A stretch of DNA of 39,923 bases from a bacterium (GTDB lineage Bacteria; Babelota; Babeliae; Babelales; RVW-14), in NCBI GenBank assembly GCA_023249935.1, contig JAHFBQ010000004.1, forward strand, positions 1-39,923, given 5' to 3'. Both the position numbers and the translations under genes were made by a program. The notes under the pieces were generated by a model. It had not been told where the DNA came from. It did no database searches and saw nothing but the letters and a program-made list of their open reading frames with translations. Of the stretch, positions 1 through 8,227 are shown one piece after another; position 1 is the first letter of the stretch; every line of letters starts with the position of its first letter.

Positions 1-239
1 GCCGACTTAAGGTTGGTTGCACTAAGAGCTTTAGCAATCGCCACCAACGCTTCGCACTCATCTTTAATATTGCCTGCTGCATTACCTGTTGTCTGTGCAT
101 CAATATTAGTGTGAAGCTTCCCCAACAACGCTTTCTGCGTAGTTACAAACTTTTTGAGCTGTTCAGCACGATTAACTGCAGATGCTGCTCCAACAACCAT
201 CATGGCAACTAAGCCACTCACCAAAAGATTCTTTTTCAT
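1..239 (-). CDS. Exported protein of unknown function, partial (C-terminus outside window)
   Basis: Reading leftward from an ATG at 239 gives 79 codons with no stop before the window edge. The first 21 residues are a clear signal peptide: two lysines after Met, a hydrophobic stretch, and a small-residue end Ala-Ser-Ala. After it the protein is hydrophilic and probably helical. A GGAGGT ribosome binding site sits four bases before the ATG and fixes the start. The gene follows two other exported-protein genes on the same strand with a 59-base gap, so it is probably the third gene of that run. No family is recognised; the function is unknown. Confidence 0.7.
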   Translation of the reverse strand, partial: MKKNLLVSGLVAMMVVGAASAVNRAEQLKKFVTTQKALLGKLHTNIDAQTTGNAAGNIKDECEALVAIAKALSATNLKS

Positions 240-298
240 GATAACCTCCATGAATATGAAATGTACCTAAAACAGATAACTACTTACATTCGTTATCC

Positions 299-1057
299 TC
301 ATCCTCTATACCAAGAAATTGCTGCTTTTCCTGCTCGAGCAAGAACATACCCGCCCACCAAGGTGAATCCAAATTTATCCCACATAACCACTTCCGGATC
401 GATAAACCAAAGCAACGGTAGCGCTTGAGCACAAATAGCCTTAGAAGCAAAGGAAAGTTCATTACGTAGCCAACGGCCTCTTGTCATAAGAGGAGCTCCT
501 ATTTCAGCTAATCCTGCCTTCACAAACACCTTACCAGATGCTATTGCCTGAGGTGAGTAACCACCTATCTCTAAATTAGTAAATAAATTGTTAAAGAAAC
601 TGCCTATTGGATCAATGATATCGCCATCCATCTTGATCATACCAAACTGCTTTTTATAGCGTTCCTCATTGTTTTTAATCAATGCGGAAATTAACTGACG
701 AACAATCTCCCATAGCACGCCCAAATAAGGACAGTTGGAACAGCATTGAGTAACGTCTCCATGATCAACACATTGTAATGACTTTACACAAGCCTTATTT
801 GCATGACCTTTGACCAGCAAGAGCGCGGCAGTAAATTTCATCAAAAAACTCTTCGGATCAGTCGCCCCTAGCATCGACCTCAAATTATCTGAGTTAAAAT
901 TATTTTTAAATGAAATCAGCAAGTTAGCATTCGTAGTATCTCCTGCACACACGATATTGCTAACAATTTGCGTTGGCTTTTGCTGCGATGTTGCCCCATG
1001 TAAGGTTGCAAAAAAACTTAGCACTAACACCGCTAATAATTTTTTAATTTTCAACAT
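299..1057 (-). CDS. Exported cysteine-rich protein of unknown function
   Basis: 252 residues from the chosen ATG. An ATG two codons upstream (1063) is possible, but the AGGA motif has better spacing, eight bases, to 1057. Residues 1-22 form a signal peptide. The middle holds a cluster of cysteines, including Cys-Cys and Cys-x-x-Cys-like spacing in the segment read from about 785 to 725, as expected of a protein that folds with disulfides outside the cytoplasm. Two hydrophobic stretches near the C-terminus may insert in a membrane, and the protein ends Trp-Tyr-Arg-Gly. It starts 15 bases after the stop of the upstream gene, so the two are almost certainly cotranscribed. I do not recognise a family; a host-directed or envelope role is only inferred from export. 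Confidence 0.75.
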   Translation of the reverse strand: MLKIKKLLAVLVLSFFATLHGATSQQKPTQIVSNIVCAGDTTNANLLISFKNNFNSDNLRSMLGATDPKSFLMKFTAALLLVKGHANKACVKSLQCVDHGDVTQCCSNCPYLGVLWEIVRQLISALIKNNEERYKKQFGMIKMDGDIIDPIGSFFNNLFTNLEIGGYSPQAIASGKVFVKAGLAEIGAPLMTRGRWLRNELSFASKAICAQALPLLWFIDPEVVMWDKFGFTLVGGYVLARAGKAAISWYRG

Positions 1058-1072
1058 GACCATATTCCTTTT

Positions 1073-2725
1073 TTATCTACCACGAAACCAATCAATGGTA
1101 CCCCAAAAAGTATTCTTTACTCGTTGTCCAAACGTATGTTGCGAATCCACTGATTGCCCGCCATGAATATACTCTTGCAGACTCATTAGCCACGTACGCG
1201 CATTCTCACGCACCAACCGTTTTAGCTCATCAATAGCAATATTCTGCCGCTCATTTTCAGCAACAACCCCTTCAAGCGTTATTTCTAAAGAATCAACTCG
1301 TATTTCTAAAGAACCAACTCTTTGTTCTAAAGAATCAACTCTTTGTCCTAATCGAGCTATTGTTGCACGTAGCTCGATAATAGCTGTGTATACTTCTTTA
1401 AGCTCATACAACACTGCACCAACAACAGCACCACACGCAGCCCCTCGAAACGCTTTGCTTAATCTTTCATGATCATTGTGTGCTGACGCAGCTCCAGTAA
1501 TAAAGCCAGTTACAGCCCCCTCAAGAGTAGCTTCCGCTACAAAAGAGCCACCAACCATTGACGGTACAACAACATATTCAACTAGCGGAGCCACCGTACC
1601 AGCTAACGCACCACAAGTCATTTTTCTTACCGTAGTTCTTGCGTCATCGCCACGAACAAGCGATATACCACCACCGATGCCAGCACCAATCCCGGTACCA
1701 ACCGCCATAGCGGGGATAATCACAGGACAACATACACCGGCAATGATGTAACAGATCCCTATTGTACCAACCGCAATTGACATACCTTTTTCTTGAGCAC
1801 AGGTATTTAGTACTTGCTGCACATAACTAATTTCATCTGGGGTAGTAGATGGTTCAATACCTTCATCTTCAACACGCCATTCTATCAATTGCCCAGGTTG
1901 TGTTTCTTCTGAATCTTCTGAAGCATCTGAACCATCTGATGTCGGAGAACCAGGAACAGCATCATTCGAATCACTCAAAACTCTACCTTCATGATCCATG
2001 GAAATAACTCGAGCCACAGTACCACCAACAAGATGCCCTTGAGCGATAGCATCTCCAAGAGTTTTATCCAATGCTTCTAGCTGAGGCACAAGCTCTTTTT
2101 TGATCGCCTCAAGTTGAGGCTTGACCAATTCAACATCTTGCGCGAGTGGCGCAATAAACTTCCAATGCTTGTGCGCAAGAATCTTATCACCAAGCTCAAT
2201 AAGTTTTGTAATGTAGACAATTTTATCTCTTAGAACATCAACATCGCTTGTACCATGAATTAAAAATTCACGCAAAGATACCACATCTGCCAACGCGATA
2301 AGATTAGCAAGACAAACACGATCATCATCTGTTTTAATACCAACCTTAGACAGCTGTTCCTTAGTTTTTGAACTACGTGATCGGTGACCAAATTCCCTTG
2401 CCCTTGACAAAGATTTTGTTAAACCGACGGCGCGACGCATGGAAACACTTTGTGTTGCCATATAAATCAAATCTTCGCGTTGTTGTTGCGGCGTACGCGG
2501 CGCTGGACTTGCATCATCCATTTCAGAATTTTCGACTCGGACTGCAATTGACCTCATTGGGGTTATAGCTCTTACCGCCCGTCGTTTACCAAATTTAGGA
2601 GCTAAAGTGTTATTATCAGCTGAAGATGATTGTTTTTTTGCCGACTTTTCTCCAGCCTGCACATCTAACCCACTACCAATGAAAAGACAGAACACTGCCA
2701 TTAACTTAAGTTTGTTGCGAAACAT
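1073..2725 (-). CDS. Exported protein with glycine-rich hydrophobic segments and a heptad coiled coil
   Basis: 550 residues from an ATG at 2725 preceded by GGAGGT at four bases; an ATG four codons earlier overlaps that site and is less likely. Signal peptide, residues 1-24, ending Val-Gln-Ala. Then a basic and low-complexity region, a helical region to about residue 240, an acidic Ser/Asp/Glu patch, and three Gly/Ala-rich hydrophobic segments at roughly 315-360, 370-415 and 425-440, of the glycine-zipper type seen in membrane-inserting proteins. A coiled coil follows at about 445-505, in which Arg-Val-x-Ser-Leu-Glu recurs every seven residues. The C-terminus ends Trp-Phe-Arg-Gly-Arg, like the tail of the next gene. 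First gene of a three-gene exported-protein run. No homologous family recognised; membrane insertion is inferred from composition. Confidence 0.8.
   Translation of the reverse strand: MFRNKLKLMAVFCLFIGSGLDVQAGEKSAKKQSSSADNNTLAPKFGKRRAVRAITPMRSIAVRVENSEMDDASPAPRTPQQQREDLIYMATQSVSMRRAVGLTKSLSRAREFGHRSRSSKTKEQLSKVGIKTDDDRVCLANLIALADVVSLREFLIHGTSDVDVLRDKIVYITKLIELGDKILAHKHWKFIAPLAQDVELVKPQLEAIKKELVPQLEALDKTLGDAIAQGHLVGGTVARVISMDHEGRVLSDSNDAVPGSPTSDGSDASEDSEETQPGQLIEWRVEDEGIEPSTTPDEISYVQQVLNTCAQEKGMSIAVGTIGICYIIAGVCCPVIIPAMAVGTGIGAGIGGGISLVRGDDARTTVRKMTCGALAGTVAPLVEYVVVPSMVGGSFVAEATLEGAVTGFITGAASAHNDHERLSKAFRGAACGAVVGAVLYELKEVYTAIIELRATIARLGQRVDSLEQRVGSLEIRVDSLEITLEGVVAENERQNIAIDELKRLVRENARTWLMSLQEYIHGGQSVDSQHTFGQRVKNTFWGTIDWFRGR
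1284..1346 (-). repeat. Three 21-bp imperfect tandem repeats encoding coiled-coil heptads
   Basis: On the plus strand the units begin TCTAAAGAA at 1284 and 1305 and TCTAAAGAA again at 1326, each 21 bases long. They encode consecutive seven-residue units around Val-x-Ser-Leu-Glu in the coiled coil of the exported protein. The period equals one heptad, so copy changes keep both the reading frame and the coiled-coil register. Confidence 0.85.
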
Positions 2726-2746
2726 GTTAACCTCCATTTCCGCTAC

Positions 2747-2764
2747 ACAGATATCACTATCTGT
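2747..2764 (-). promoter_or_regulatory. Perfect 7-bp hairpin in the leader of the exported-protein run
   Basis: ACAGATA (2747-2753) and TATCTGT (2758-2764) are exact inverted repeats around a four-base loop. The hairpin lies about a dozen bases upstream of the GGAGGT site of the gene starting at 2725. It could protect the transcript end or modulate ribosome access. Function is inferred from position only. Confidence 0.35.
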
Positions 2765-3014
2765 AATTTAATTACTTACTGGATTCAGTTTAAAGCCCTG
2801 AAGGCTAATCGCAAACACGTAGAAAACTGCATTATCCTGGCGCCAATAATTCTATTTGAAATTATTGATTCAAATTGAACCAATAATTCTGTCAATCTGA
2901 CACCAGCAAAAATAGATCAGCTTGGCTACTATATTTTATTTTGCTTGCAAGTCTTACCCATAACAATCTATATTTGCTTACCAACACCATCAATAATGGA
3001 CCGAAAGTGATACC

Positions 3015-4157
3015 ATGTATAACAGAATTTTATCATTTCCTTTCGACCAAAAAAGCAGTGCTTTTCTTTTTGGCCCTCGTGGCACAGGTAAAACTTCATG
3101 GATCAAGACCAATATGCCAACTGCTGTGTATTTCGACTTACTCGATTTTGCCACGATCAGCACCCTATCAGCAAATCCGAGCAGGCTTGAAAGTCTTATT
3201 CCACCAAATACCAAAGAATGGGTAGTTATCGATGAAATTCAATGCGTTCCGGAGCTGCTAAACCAAGTACACCGTCTTATTGAAAATAAAAAAATTAGGT
3301 TTTTACTGACTGGTTCAAGTGCACGCACGCTGCGCAAAAAAGGTGTTAATCTTTTGGCCGGCAGAGCATTGCAATATCACATGCATCCCCTTGTTATCCA
3401 AGAACTTGGCAGTGATTTTAACCTTGATCATGCTTTGCGCTACGGCCTTCTACCCATGACCATCACTCACGAAAATCCTGCTAAATATCTTGAAAGTTAT
3501 GTGCAAACATATCTGCGTGAAGAAGTTTTACAAGAGGGGTTAACAAGAAACATTGGGACATTTACACGCTTTTTGGAGATTGCAAGTTTTTCTCAGGGAG
3601 CTGTCTTGAATTTTTCTGAAATTGCCAGAGAACTCGGACTCAATAGGCTCATGGTAGCTCAATATTTTGATATTTTAGAGGATCTTCTCCTCTCCATACG
3701 CATCCCTGTATTTGCCAAGCGCGCAAAAAGAAAGGTAATTGCGCATCAAAAGTTTTATTTTTTTGATGCGGGAGTATTCAGATATATTCGACCAACAGGC
3801 CCATTAGATTCCCGCGAGGAAATTGATGGCTCGGTCCTAGAAACACTTTTTCTGCAATCTTTACGAGCAATTAATGACTACAACAATTTCGGTTATTCCA
3901 TTTCATTTTGGCGTACTGTTGCTGGAAATGAGGTTGATTTTGTATTGTATGGCCCACGAGGATTTCACGCGTTTGAAATTAAGCGATCAGCAACGATAAC
4001 CGCTAAAACGTTGAGTGGCCTCAAAAACTTTTCCGACGATTATCCAGAAGCAAAACTTTATGTCATATTTTTGGGTGGACATAAGGAATATTATGGCAAC
4101 ATCACCGCGTTACCATTGCAGCTTGCGCTGCAGGAATTGCCAACAATTTTGGCGTAA
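3015..4157 (+). CDS. AAA ATPase with C-terminal DUF4143 domain
   Basis: 380 residues. Walker A GPRGTGKT lies at residues 20-27, Walker B VVIDE around 70-74, and a TGSS sensor motif near residue 100, matching the AAA_14 domain. The C-terminal half matches DUF4143: a helical winged region, then Glu-Val-Asp-Phe and Phe-Glu-Ile-Lys at about 310-325, which resemble the acidic and Glu-x-Lys residues of PD-(D/E)xK nucleases. These proteins are widespread and often multi-copy in bacteria and archaea; their role is unsettled, with suggestions of mobile-element association, toxin-antitoxin-like function or DNA processing. No obvious Shine-Dalgarno site precedes the ATG. It converges on the next gene with only ten bases between stops. 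Confidence 0.88.
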   Translation: MYNRILSFPFDQKSSAFLFGPRGTGKTSWIKTNMPTAVYFDLLDFATISTLSANPSRLESLIPPNTKEWVVIDEIQCVPELLNQVHRLIENKKIRFLLTGSSARTLRKKGVNLLAGRALQYHMHPLVIQELGSDFNLDHALRYGLLPMTITHENPAKYLESYVQTYLREEVLQEGLTRNIGTFTRFLEIASFSQGAVLNFSEIARELGLNRLMVAQYFDILEDLLLSIRIPVFAKRAKRKVIAHQKFYFFDAGVFRYIRPTGPLDSREEIDGSVLETLFLQSLRAINDYNNFGYSISFWRTVAGNEVDFVLYGPRGFHAFEIKRSATITAKTLSGLKNFSDDYPEAKLYVIFLGGHKEYYGNITALPLQLALQELPTILA

Positions 4158-4167
4158 AAGGCCGGTT

Positions 4168-4653
4168 TTAAGAAGGGCCAAGCATTTTTGTCAGCCAATG
4201 TTTCTGCCCTGCCATTTTTTTGATCATCTCAAGCTCTTCGGTAAAGAAATCCGGCGCAATATCCCGCGTCTTGATCGCCTTACTGAAGGCGGCAAAATAC
4301 TCTGTCGCCTTTGGTTGAACATCAAGCACAGCGTAACAATACACCGCCAACAGCAGAAGCACTGGATCATCGGCATACTGGGCCAACAGATGTTCGGTTA
4401 CCGACACCGCATCAACCCATCGCTTCTCAGACTTGTACAGCGATGCCGCCTGAAAGTATTTCTCTTTTGAGCGGGGGTCTTCAAGGGCAAGTAGCACATC
4501 CCCCTCAAGCTGCAATGCGTACGCTTTGTCATCCAATGAGTGGGATAACAACCTATACACACTGAGCGCCTTCTCTCGCTCACCTCGAGCGATAAGGTCG
4601 GCAAGTTTATACCAGGCTACACTGGCTACCGGCACCTGTTTGTCGATCCTCAT
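4168..4653 (-). CDS. Small helical-repeat (TPR-like) cytoplasmic protein
   Basis: 161 residues from the ATG at 4653, chosen because AGGGAGAG precedes it by four bases; a longer frame to 4731 has no such site. The sequence is all-helical in appearance: pairs of amphipathic helices with Ala, Leu and Tyr at spacing typical of tetratricopeptide-like repeats (for example around the segments with Ala-Leu-Ser-Val-Tyr and Tyr-Phe-Gln-Ala-Ala). No signal peptide. Such repeats usually mediate protein-protein contacts. No specific partner can be named, and the family call is tentative. Confidence 0.65.
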   Translation of the reverse strand: MRIDKQVPVASVAWYKLADLIARGEREKALSVYRLLSHSLDDKAYALQLEGDVLLALEDPRSKEKYFQAASLYKSEKRWVDAVSVTEHLLAQYADDPVLLLLAVYCYAVLDVQPKATEYFAAFSKAIKTRDIAPDFFTEELEMIKKMAGQKHWLTKMLGPS

Positions 4654-4853
4654 GCAACTCTCCCTGCACTTTTTGACAAAAAATGGCTCCTCTTTGCGCT
4701 TAGTAAACAATAAAATCCGGTAGACTGTCAATCTCTGGCTACCTGAATAAAAATTTTTTCATTTTACCCAAATGTCTCTCAGTCCAAAAAACCGACTTTC
4801 TTAATAATGAAATTTGCTAACTGAAAACAGCTAAAACCACCTCTCCTATGCAC

Positions 4854-4882
4854 TTGCTCACAACCACAATCTCTTCTAGACT
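4854..4882 (+). promoter_or_regulatory. Candidate sigma-70 promoter for the carboxyltransferase gene
   Basis: TTGCTC, 17-base spacer, TAGACT. Transcription would start about 45 bases before the ATG at 4937. The TAGACT -10 recurs in the promoter at 15523-15552. Confidence 0.45.
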
Positions 4883-4936
4883 AGCCACATATTTTTAGAT
4901 AAAGATCGATTTAGACACCAAGGTTTTTTATTAGGT

Positions 4937-6469
4937 ATGAAGCAAACAACTCAGGCCCCTTGGCGACAACGCCAAGCCCTTGCTGAAGAGCTATCCTCTA
5001 AGCGCAGTGATACACAGCACGTTGCCGGTAAAAACACCGTGCGCGAACGTGTTGTTATGCTTCTCGACAGCGACTCGTTTGAAGAAGTCGATAAACTCGT
5101 CACTTCCCCAGAACTAAAGCCAAAAACATACACCGATGGCGTTGTCACCGGATTTGGCACTATCAATGGTCGAACTGTAGCACTGTATGCGCAAGATTTC
5201 ACCATAAAAGGTGGTTCTCTTGGAAAAAAACACGCTGAAAAAATTTGTAAGATTATGGACATGGCGGCCAAAATAGGTTGTCCAATTATCGGCTTGATTG
5301 ATTCAGGCGGTGCACGCATAGATGAAGGCATTCACGCACTGAGCGGCTATGGTCAAATTTTTATGCGCAACGTACGCTACTCTGGCATCATCCCGCAAAT
5401 TTCGCTCATCCTCGGTCCCTGCGCTGGCGGCGCTGCATACTCACCAGCCTTGACCGATTTTATCATTATGGCCAAAGGCACAAGCCAGCTCTTTATCACT
5501 GGCCCGCAGGTTATTGAACAGGTAACAAATCAGAAGGTTACCAAAGAAGAGCTTGGTGGCTGGGTTGCACATAGCACAAAATCCGGCCTTGCACACCTCG
5601 TAGCAAACAGCGAGCAGGAAGCGTTTTACCAACTCAAGCAGCTCCTCAACTATCTACCACAAAATTATCTATCTTCGACGCCAACGCTTGAAGCAGAATC
5701 GGTTATTGAAGATTTCACCGCACTCTCAGCAATACTGCCAGAACATGCAAATCAAGCGTATGATATGCGCCATATCATTTTTGGAATCATTGATCAAAAT
5801 TCATATTGCGAACTACAGGAACACTTTGCCAGCAACATCATCACAGCGTTCTGCCGCATCCAAGGCAAGCCGGTCGGCATCGTTGCAAACCAACCACTGT
5901 GCAAAGCTGGCACCATCGATATTGATGCTTCAACCAAGGCTGCCAGGTTCATCCAATGCTGTAACAATTTTGGCATACCAATCGTTTCATTGGTTGATGT
6001 TCCCGGCTATATGCCTGGCATCGAACAGGAACATCAAGGCATCATCCGCCACGGCGCCAAGCTGCTACACGCCTATGCACAAGCAACGGTGCCAAAAATT
6101 ACGGTGATCATCCGTAAAGCATTTGGTGGAGCCTACATCGTCATGGGAAGCAAAGAGCTCGGTGCTGATTTCAACTTTGCCTGGCCAACAGCACAAATTG
6201 CCGTACTGGGTGCGCGTTCTGCCATCACCATCCTGCATACAAAACAGCTTGCAACCTTGCAAGGCCACGACCGCATTACAAAACAATTGGAGCTGGAAAA
6301 AATCTACGAAGAAACCTTCTTAAACCCTGATACCGCCGCAGAGAGCGGCTACGTCGATGCGATCATCGACCCAAACAAAACGCGTCAGCACATCGCCAGA
6401 GCGCTTGAAATCACCCAGGAAAAGGTCGAACACCTCCCTAAGAAAAAACAGGGCAATTGCCCGCTCTAA
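4937..6469 (+). CDS. Acyl-CoA carboxylase, carboxyltransferase (beta) subunit
   Basis: 510 residues, the usual length for PccB/AccD5-type subunits. It transfers CO2 from carboxybiotin to an acyl-CoA. Both crotonase-like halves are present: the N-terminal acyl-CoA side with Asp-Ser-Gly-Gly-Ala-Arg and GPCAGGAAYSP from residue 160, and the C-terminal biotin side with Val-Asp-Val-Pro-Gly-Tyr and GGAYIVMGSK. In characterised actinobacterial subunits the residue after GGAY helps set substrate choice: Asp in propionyl-CoA enzymes, Ile in acetyl-CoA enzymes. Here it is Ile401, which suggests acetyl-CoA or broad specificity, hence malonyl-CoA supply. The biotin carboxylase and biotin carrier partners are not in the window. 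Family assignment is firm; the substrate is inferred. Confidence 0.93.
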   Translation: MKQTTQAPWRQRQALAEELSSKRSDTQHVAGKNTVRERVVMLLDSDSFEEVDKLVTSPELKPKTYTDGVVTGFGTINGRTVALYAQDFTIKGGSLGKKHAEKICKIMDMAAKIGCPIIGLIDSGGARIDEGIHALSGYGQIFMRNVRYSGIIPQISLILGPCAGGAAYSPALTDFIIMAKGTSQLFITGPQVIEQVTNQKVTKEELGGWVAHSTKSGLAHLVANSEQEAFYQLKQLLNYLPQNYLSSTPTLEAESVIEDFTALSAILPEHANQAYDMRHIIFGIIDQNSYCELQEHFASNIITAFCRIQGKPVGIVANQPLCKAGTIDIDASTKAARFIQCCNNFGIPIVSLVDVPGYMPGIEQEHQGIIRHGAKLLHAYAQATVPKITVIIRKAFGGAYIVMGSKELGADFNFAWPTAQIAVLGARSAITILHTKQLATLQGHDRITKQLELEKIYEETFLNPDTAAESGYVDAIIDPNKTRQHIARALEITQEKVEHLPKKKQGNCPL

Positions 6470-6489
6470 AAATCATCTTCACTAGATTT

Positions 6490-7320
6490 TTAAGATTCTT
6501 CCCGTGGAAAAAAAAGGTCATCATACAAAGCTGGCAAGATAGCACCGCTACTTAGGTTTTCTATCAAGCTGTCTTTAATTTCTGCTCTTGAGACACACAG
6601 CTTTTCAACGATCAGATCAATAATTTGTGCAATCGCTTCTTTAGAAGCTTTCTTATCAAGTAACTGCACCCCTGTGATGACTTTAGTGCGACCTTCTTTT
6701 TCGTACTGCACCTCGCATAACGCTTTATATTTGCCGCTTGGCAATGTATCATATACACGAGCCGCATATATAAACTGCTTTTTATCTTTTGGCTCTTCAA
6801 GCTTATACCCTACCGGCAGCTCCTGAACATCTCGCATTTTTTGCTCTACAAGGTTACGTTGTGTGTGATCAAAATGAAGAAAAGTCCCCCAAAGACTGCT
6901 GTCCTGCCTTTTGTCTTTAACCCCGCCCAGATACTCATAAAAACTCACTAATGCTTGAAGTCTCGGTTCAAATAGTTTACTAGAACCAATAATACCTACC
7001 GGAGCTGCGTACCATCTCGTTGCTTTTACAATCTCGTGAACTTCAATAAATTTGATAGCCCTGTTAAAAAGATATTTACCAAGCCCACAGCCCTGCGCAT
7101 AACGCTTGACTTCAATCCACCCAATTACACCCTCTTTAACACCTTTGTCATGATCGTAAACAAGCCAGCATTCTACATGCCCATGCACCTTACCAGTAGC
7201 TCGATGAACCACTTGTAAGGTATGTTTACGTTTTTCCCACGCAGGGAAAAATCTTAAATCATGAGCACTAGCTACTGAAAACAGGACACAAAAAAAGATT
7301 AGAGTTTTGAAATTACGCAT
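6490..7320 (-). CDS. Exported GNAT-like acetyltransferase domain protein
   Basis: 276 residues from the ATG at 7320, which follows GAGGAGAAT directly; the open frame extends 21 codons further without a ribosome site. Residues 1-19 are a signal peptide ending Ala-Ser-Ala. The next section contains a beta strand followed by QGCGLGKYL at about residue 76, the acetyl-CoA pyrophosphate-binding loop (Q/R-x-x-G-x-G/A) of GNAT enzymes. The C-terminal half (about 180-276) is not recognised. Export is odd for an acetyl-CoA enzyme, because the cofactor is not expected in the periplasm, so action inside a host cell is a reasonable inference. Substrate unknown. It is divergent from another exported GNAT gene at 7511. 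Confidence 0.7.
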   Translation of the reverse strand: MRNFKTLIFFCVLFSVASAHDLRFFPAWEKRKHTLQVVHRATGKVHGHVECWLVYDHDKGVKEGVIGWIEVKRYAQGCGLGKYLFNRAIKFIEVHEIVKATRWYAAPVGIIGSSKLFEPRLQALVSFYEYLGGVKDKRQDSSLWGTFLHFDHTQRNLVEQKMRDVQELPVGYKLEEPKDKKQFIYAARVYDTLPSGKYKALCEVQYEKEGRTKVITGVQLLDKKASKEAIAQIIDLIVEKLCVSRAEIKDSLIENLSSGAILPALYDDLFFPREES

Positions 7321-7443
7321 ATTCTCCTCACTAGCACAACAATGATGAATCACGGACTTGATCAAGAATGACAAAGCGCACATCGTATCACAGAAGAAAA
7401 AGATGATCCATCACCCCCTCAAAAACTCCATTTGAAAATTTAA

Positions 7444-7473
7444 TTGAAAAGGGCGTGGGAAATCTGCTACAAT
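7444..7473 (+). promoter_or_regulatory. Sigma-70 promoter for the GNAT gene at 7511
   Basis: TTGAAA, 18-base spacer, TACAAT. A GCAGGAGAT ribosome site follows at 7492-7500, so the transcript would have a leader of roughly 30 bases. Confidence 0.6.
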
Positions 7474-7510
7474 TAGGCTTTGATATTCTTAGCAGGAGAT
7501 GATTTAAATT

Positions 7511-8164
7511 ATGAAATTTAGTACAAAATTTACACTTTTCTTCGCTGCCATACTGAGTCTTGGCATAGGCATTCTAACGTTCACCTCGCTCCAGATGCCA
7601 TCATGCGCCGCACCATCTGAAGCGTACACACACTTTGCTCCGGACGTTGTTCCCGGCAAGGTTGTAACCTTAAAAAAGTTACGCGAAGAGTATTTCATCG
7701 ATTGGCACAACATGTTTTCAGCCAAAGTACGCGAGCTTTTTGAGTCGCCAAAACATATCACACTTGATTATTCCATCCGCGTTCTGCGTTATGTCATGGA
7801 ACTTGCTGACAAGGGAGAAACGCTTTACTACTGCGTTTTTGATAACAAAGACAACCGTTTGATCGGCGCTATTGAGGTTCGTGAGAAAAATGATATCGAT
7901 CCTGGGCAGATGGGATGCTGGCTTAATGAAAATTATTGGGGCGGCGGCCGCATTCAAGAGGCTTACAAGCTTATCGCCCAGACCTATTTCAAGCTCAAGC
8001 CGAACGAACCAAGTTTCGATGCCCACGTACGCGTCTGGAATGTGCGTAGCTACAAGGCTATGAAAAAATTCGGTTTTATCGATGTAAAAACCGCGCCTGC
8101 TTCTGATGGGAAGGCTGATCGACACATACTTGAGTTGCGACGAGAACAGGTGATGGGGAAATAG
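7511..8164 (+). CDS. Membrane-anchored or exported RimJ-type GNAT acetyltransferase
   Basis: 217 residues. The N-terminus (1-33) is a signal peptide or anchor: basic start, long hydrophobic core, and a Cys near its end that does not form a good lipobox. Residues from about 50 on resemble RimJ/RimL-like GNAT enzymes: a Leu-Ile-Gly-Ala-Ile-Glu strand, a Gly-Cys-Trp-Leu strand followed by a Gly-Gly-Gly-Arg-Ile loop in place of the usual Q/R-G-x-G-x, and the late Asn-Val-Arg-Ser-Tyr-Lys-Ala-Met-x-Lys-x-Gly-Phe motif that positions acetyl-CoA. The family normally acetylates N-terminal amines of cytoplasmic proteins or small molecules. The export signal is the unusual feature. Substrate unknown. 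Confidence 0.78.
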   Translation: MKFSTKFTLFFAAILSLGIGILTFTSLQMPSCAAPSEAYTHFAPDVVPGKVVTLKKLREEYFIDWHNMFSAKVRELFESPKHITLDYSIRVLRYVMELADKGETLYYCVFDNKDNRLIGAIEVREKNDIDPGQMGCWLNENYWGGGRIQEAYKLIAQTYFKLKPNEPSFDAHVRVWNVRSYKAMKKFGFIDVKTAPASDGKADRHILELRREQVMGK

Positions 8165-8227
8165 TAGATTATCTTCCGTCCCCATGTTAAAATGCCCGCT
8201 GTTAAACCAAAACAGCGAGCGATTGCC

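Noticed and set aside
280..462. Minus-strand 60-codon frame whose hydrophilic end could be the true C-terminus of the cysteine-rich exported protein through a frameshift
   Set aside because: The main frame has a natural-looking end and a stop at 299. The alternate frame has no slippery site or ribosome site.
3015..4157. DUF4143 ATPase as sign of an integrated mobile element
   Set aside because: No integrase, inverted ends, target duplication or tRNA attachment site is seen nearby; such ATPases are also chromosomal house genes.
4015..4470. Plus-strand 151-codon frame spanning the ATPase end and the helical-repeat gene
   Set aside because: Crosses the stops of two convergent genes and has no ribosome site or recognisable protein features.
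6467..6492. AT-rich 8-bp inverted repeat between the carboxyltransferase and GNAT genes as a terminator
   Set aside because: The stem is A/T only apart from one pair, overlaps both stop codons and has no following T-run. It may be chance.
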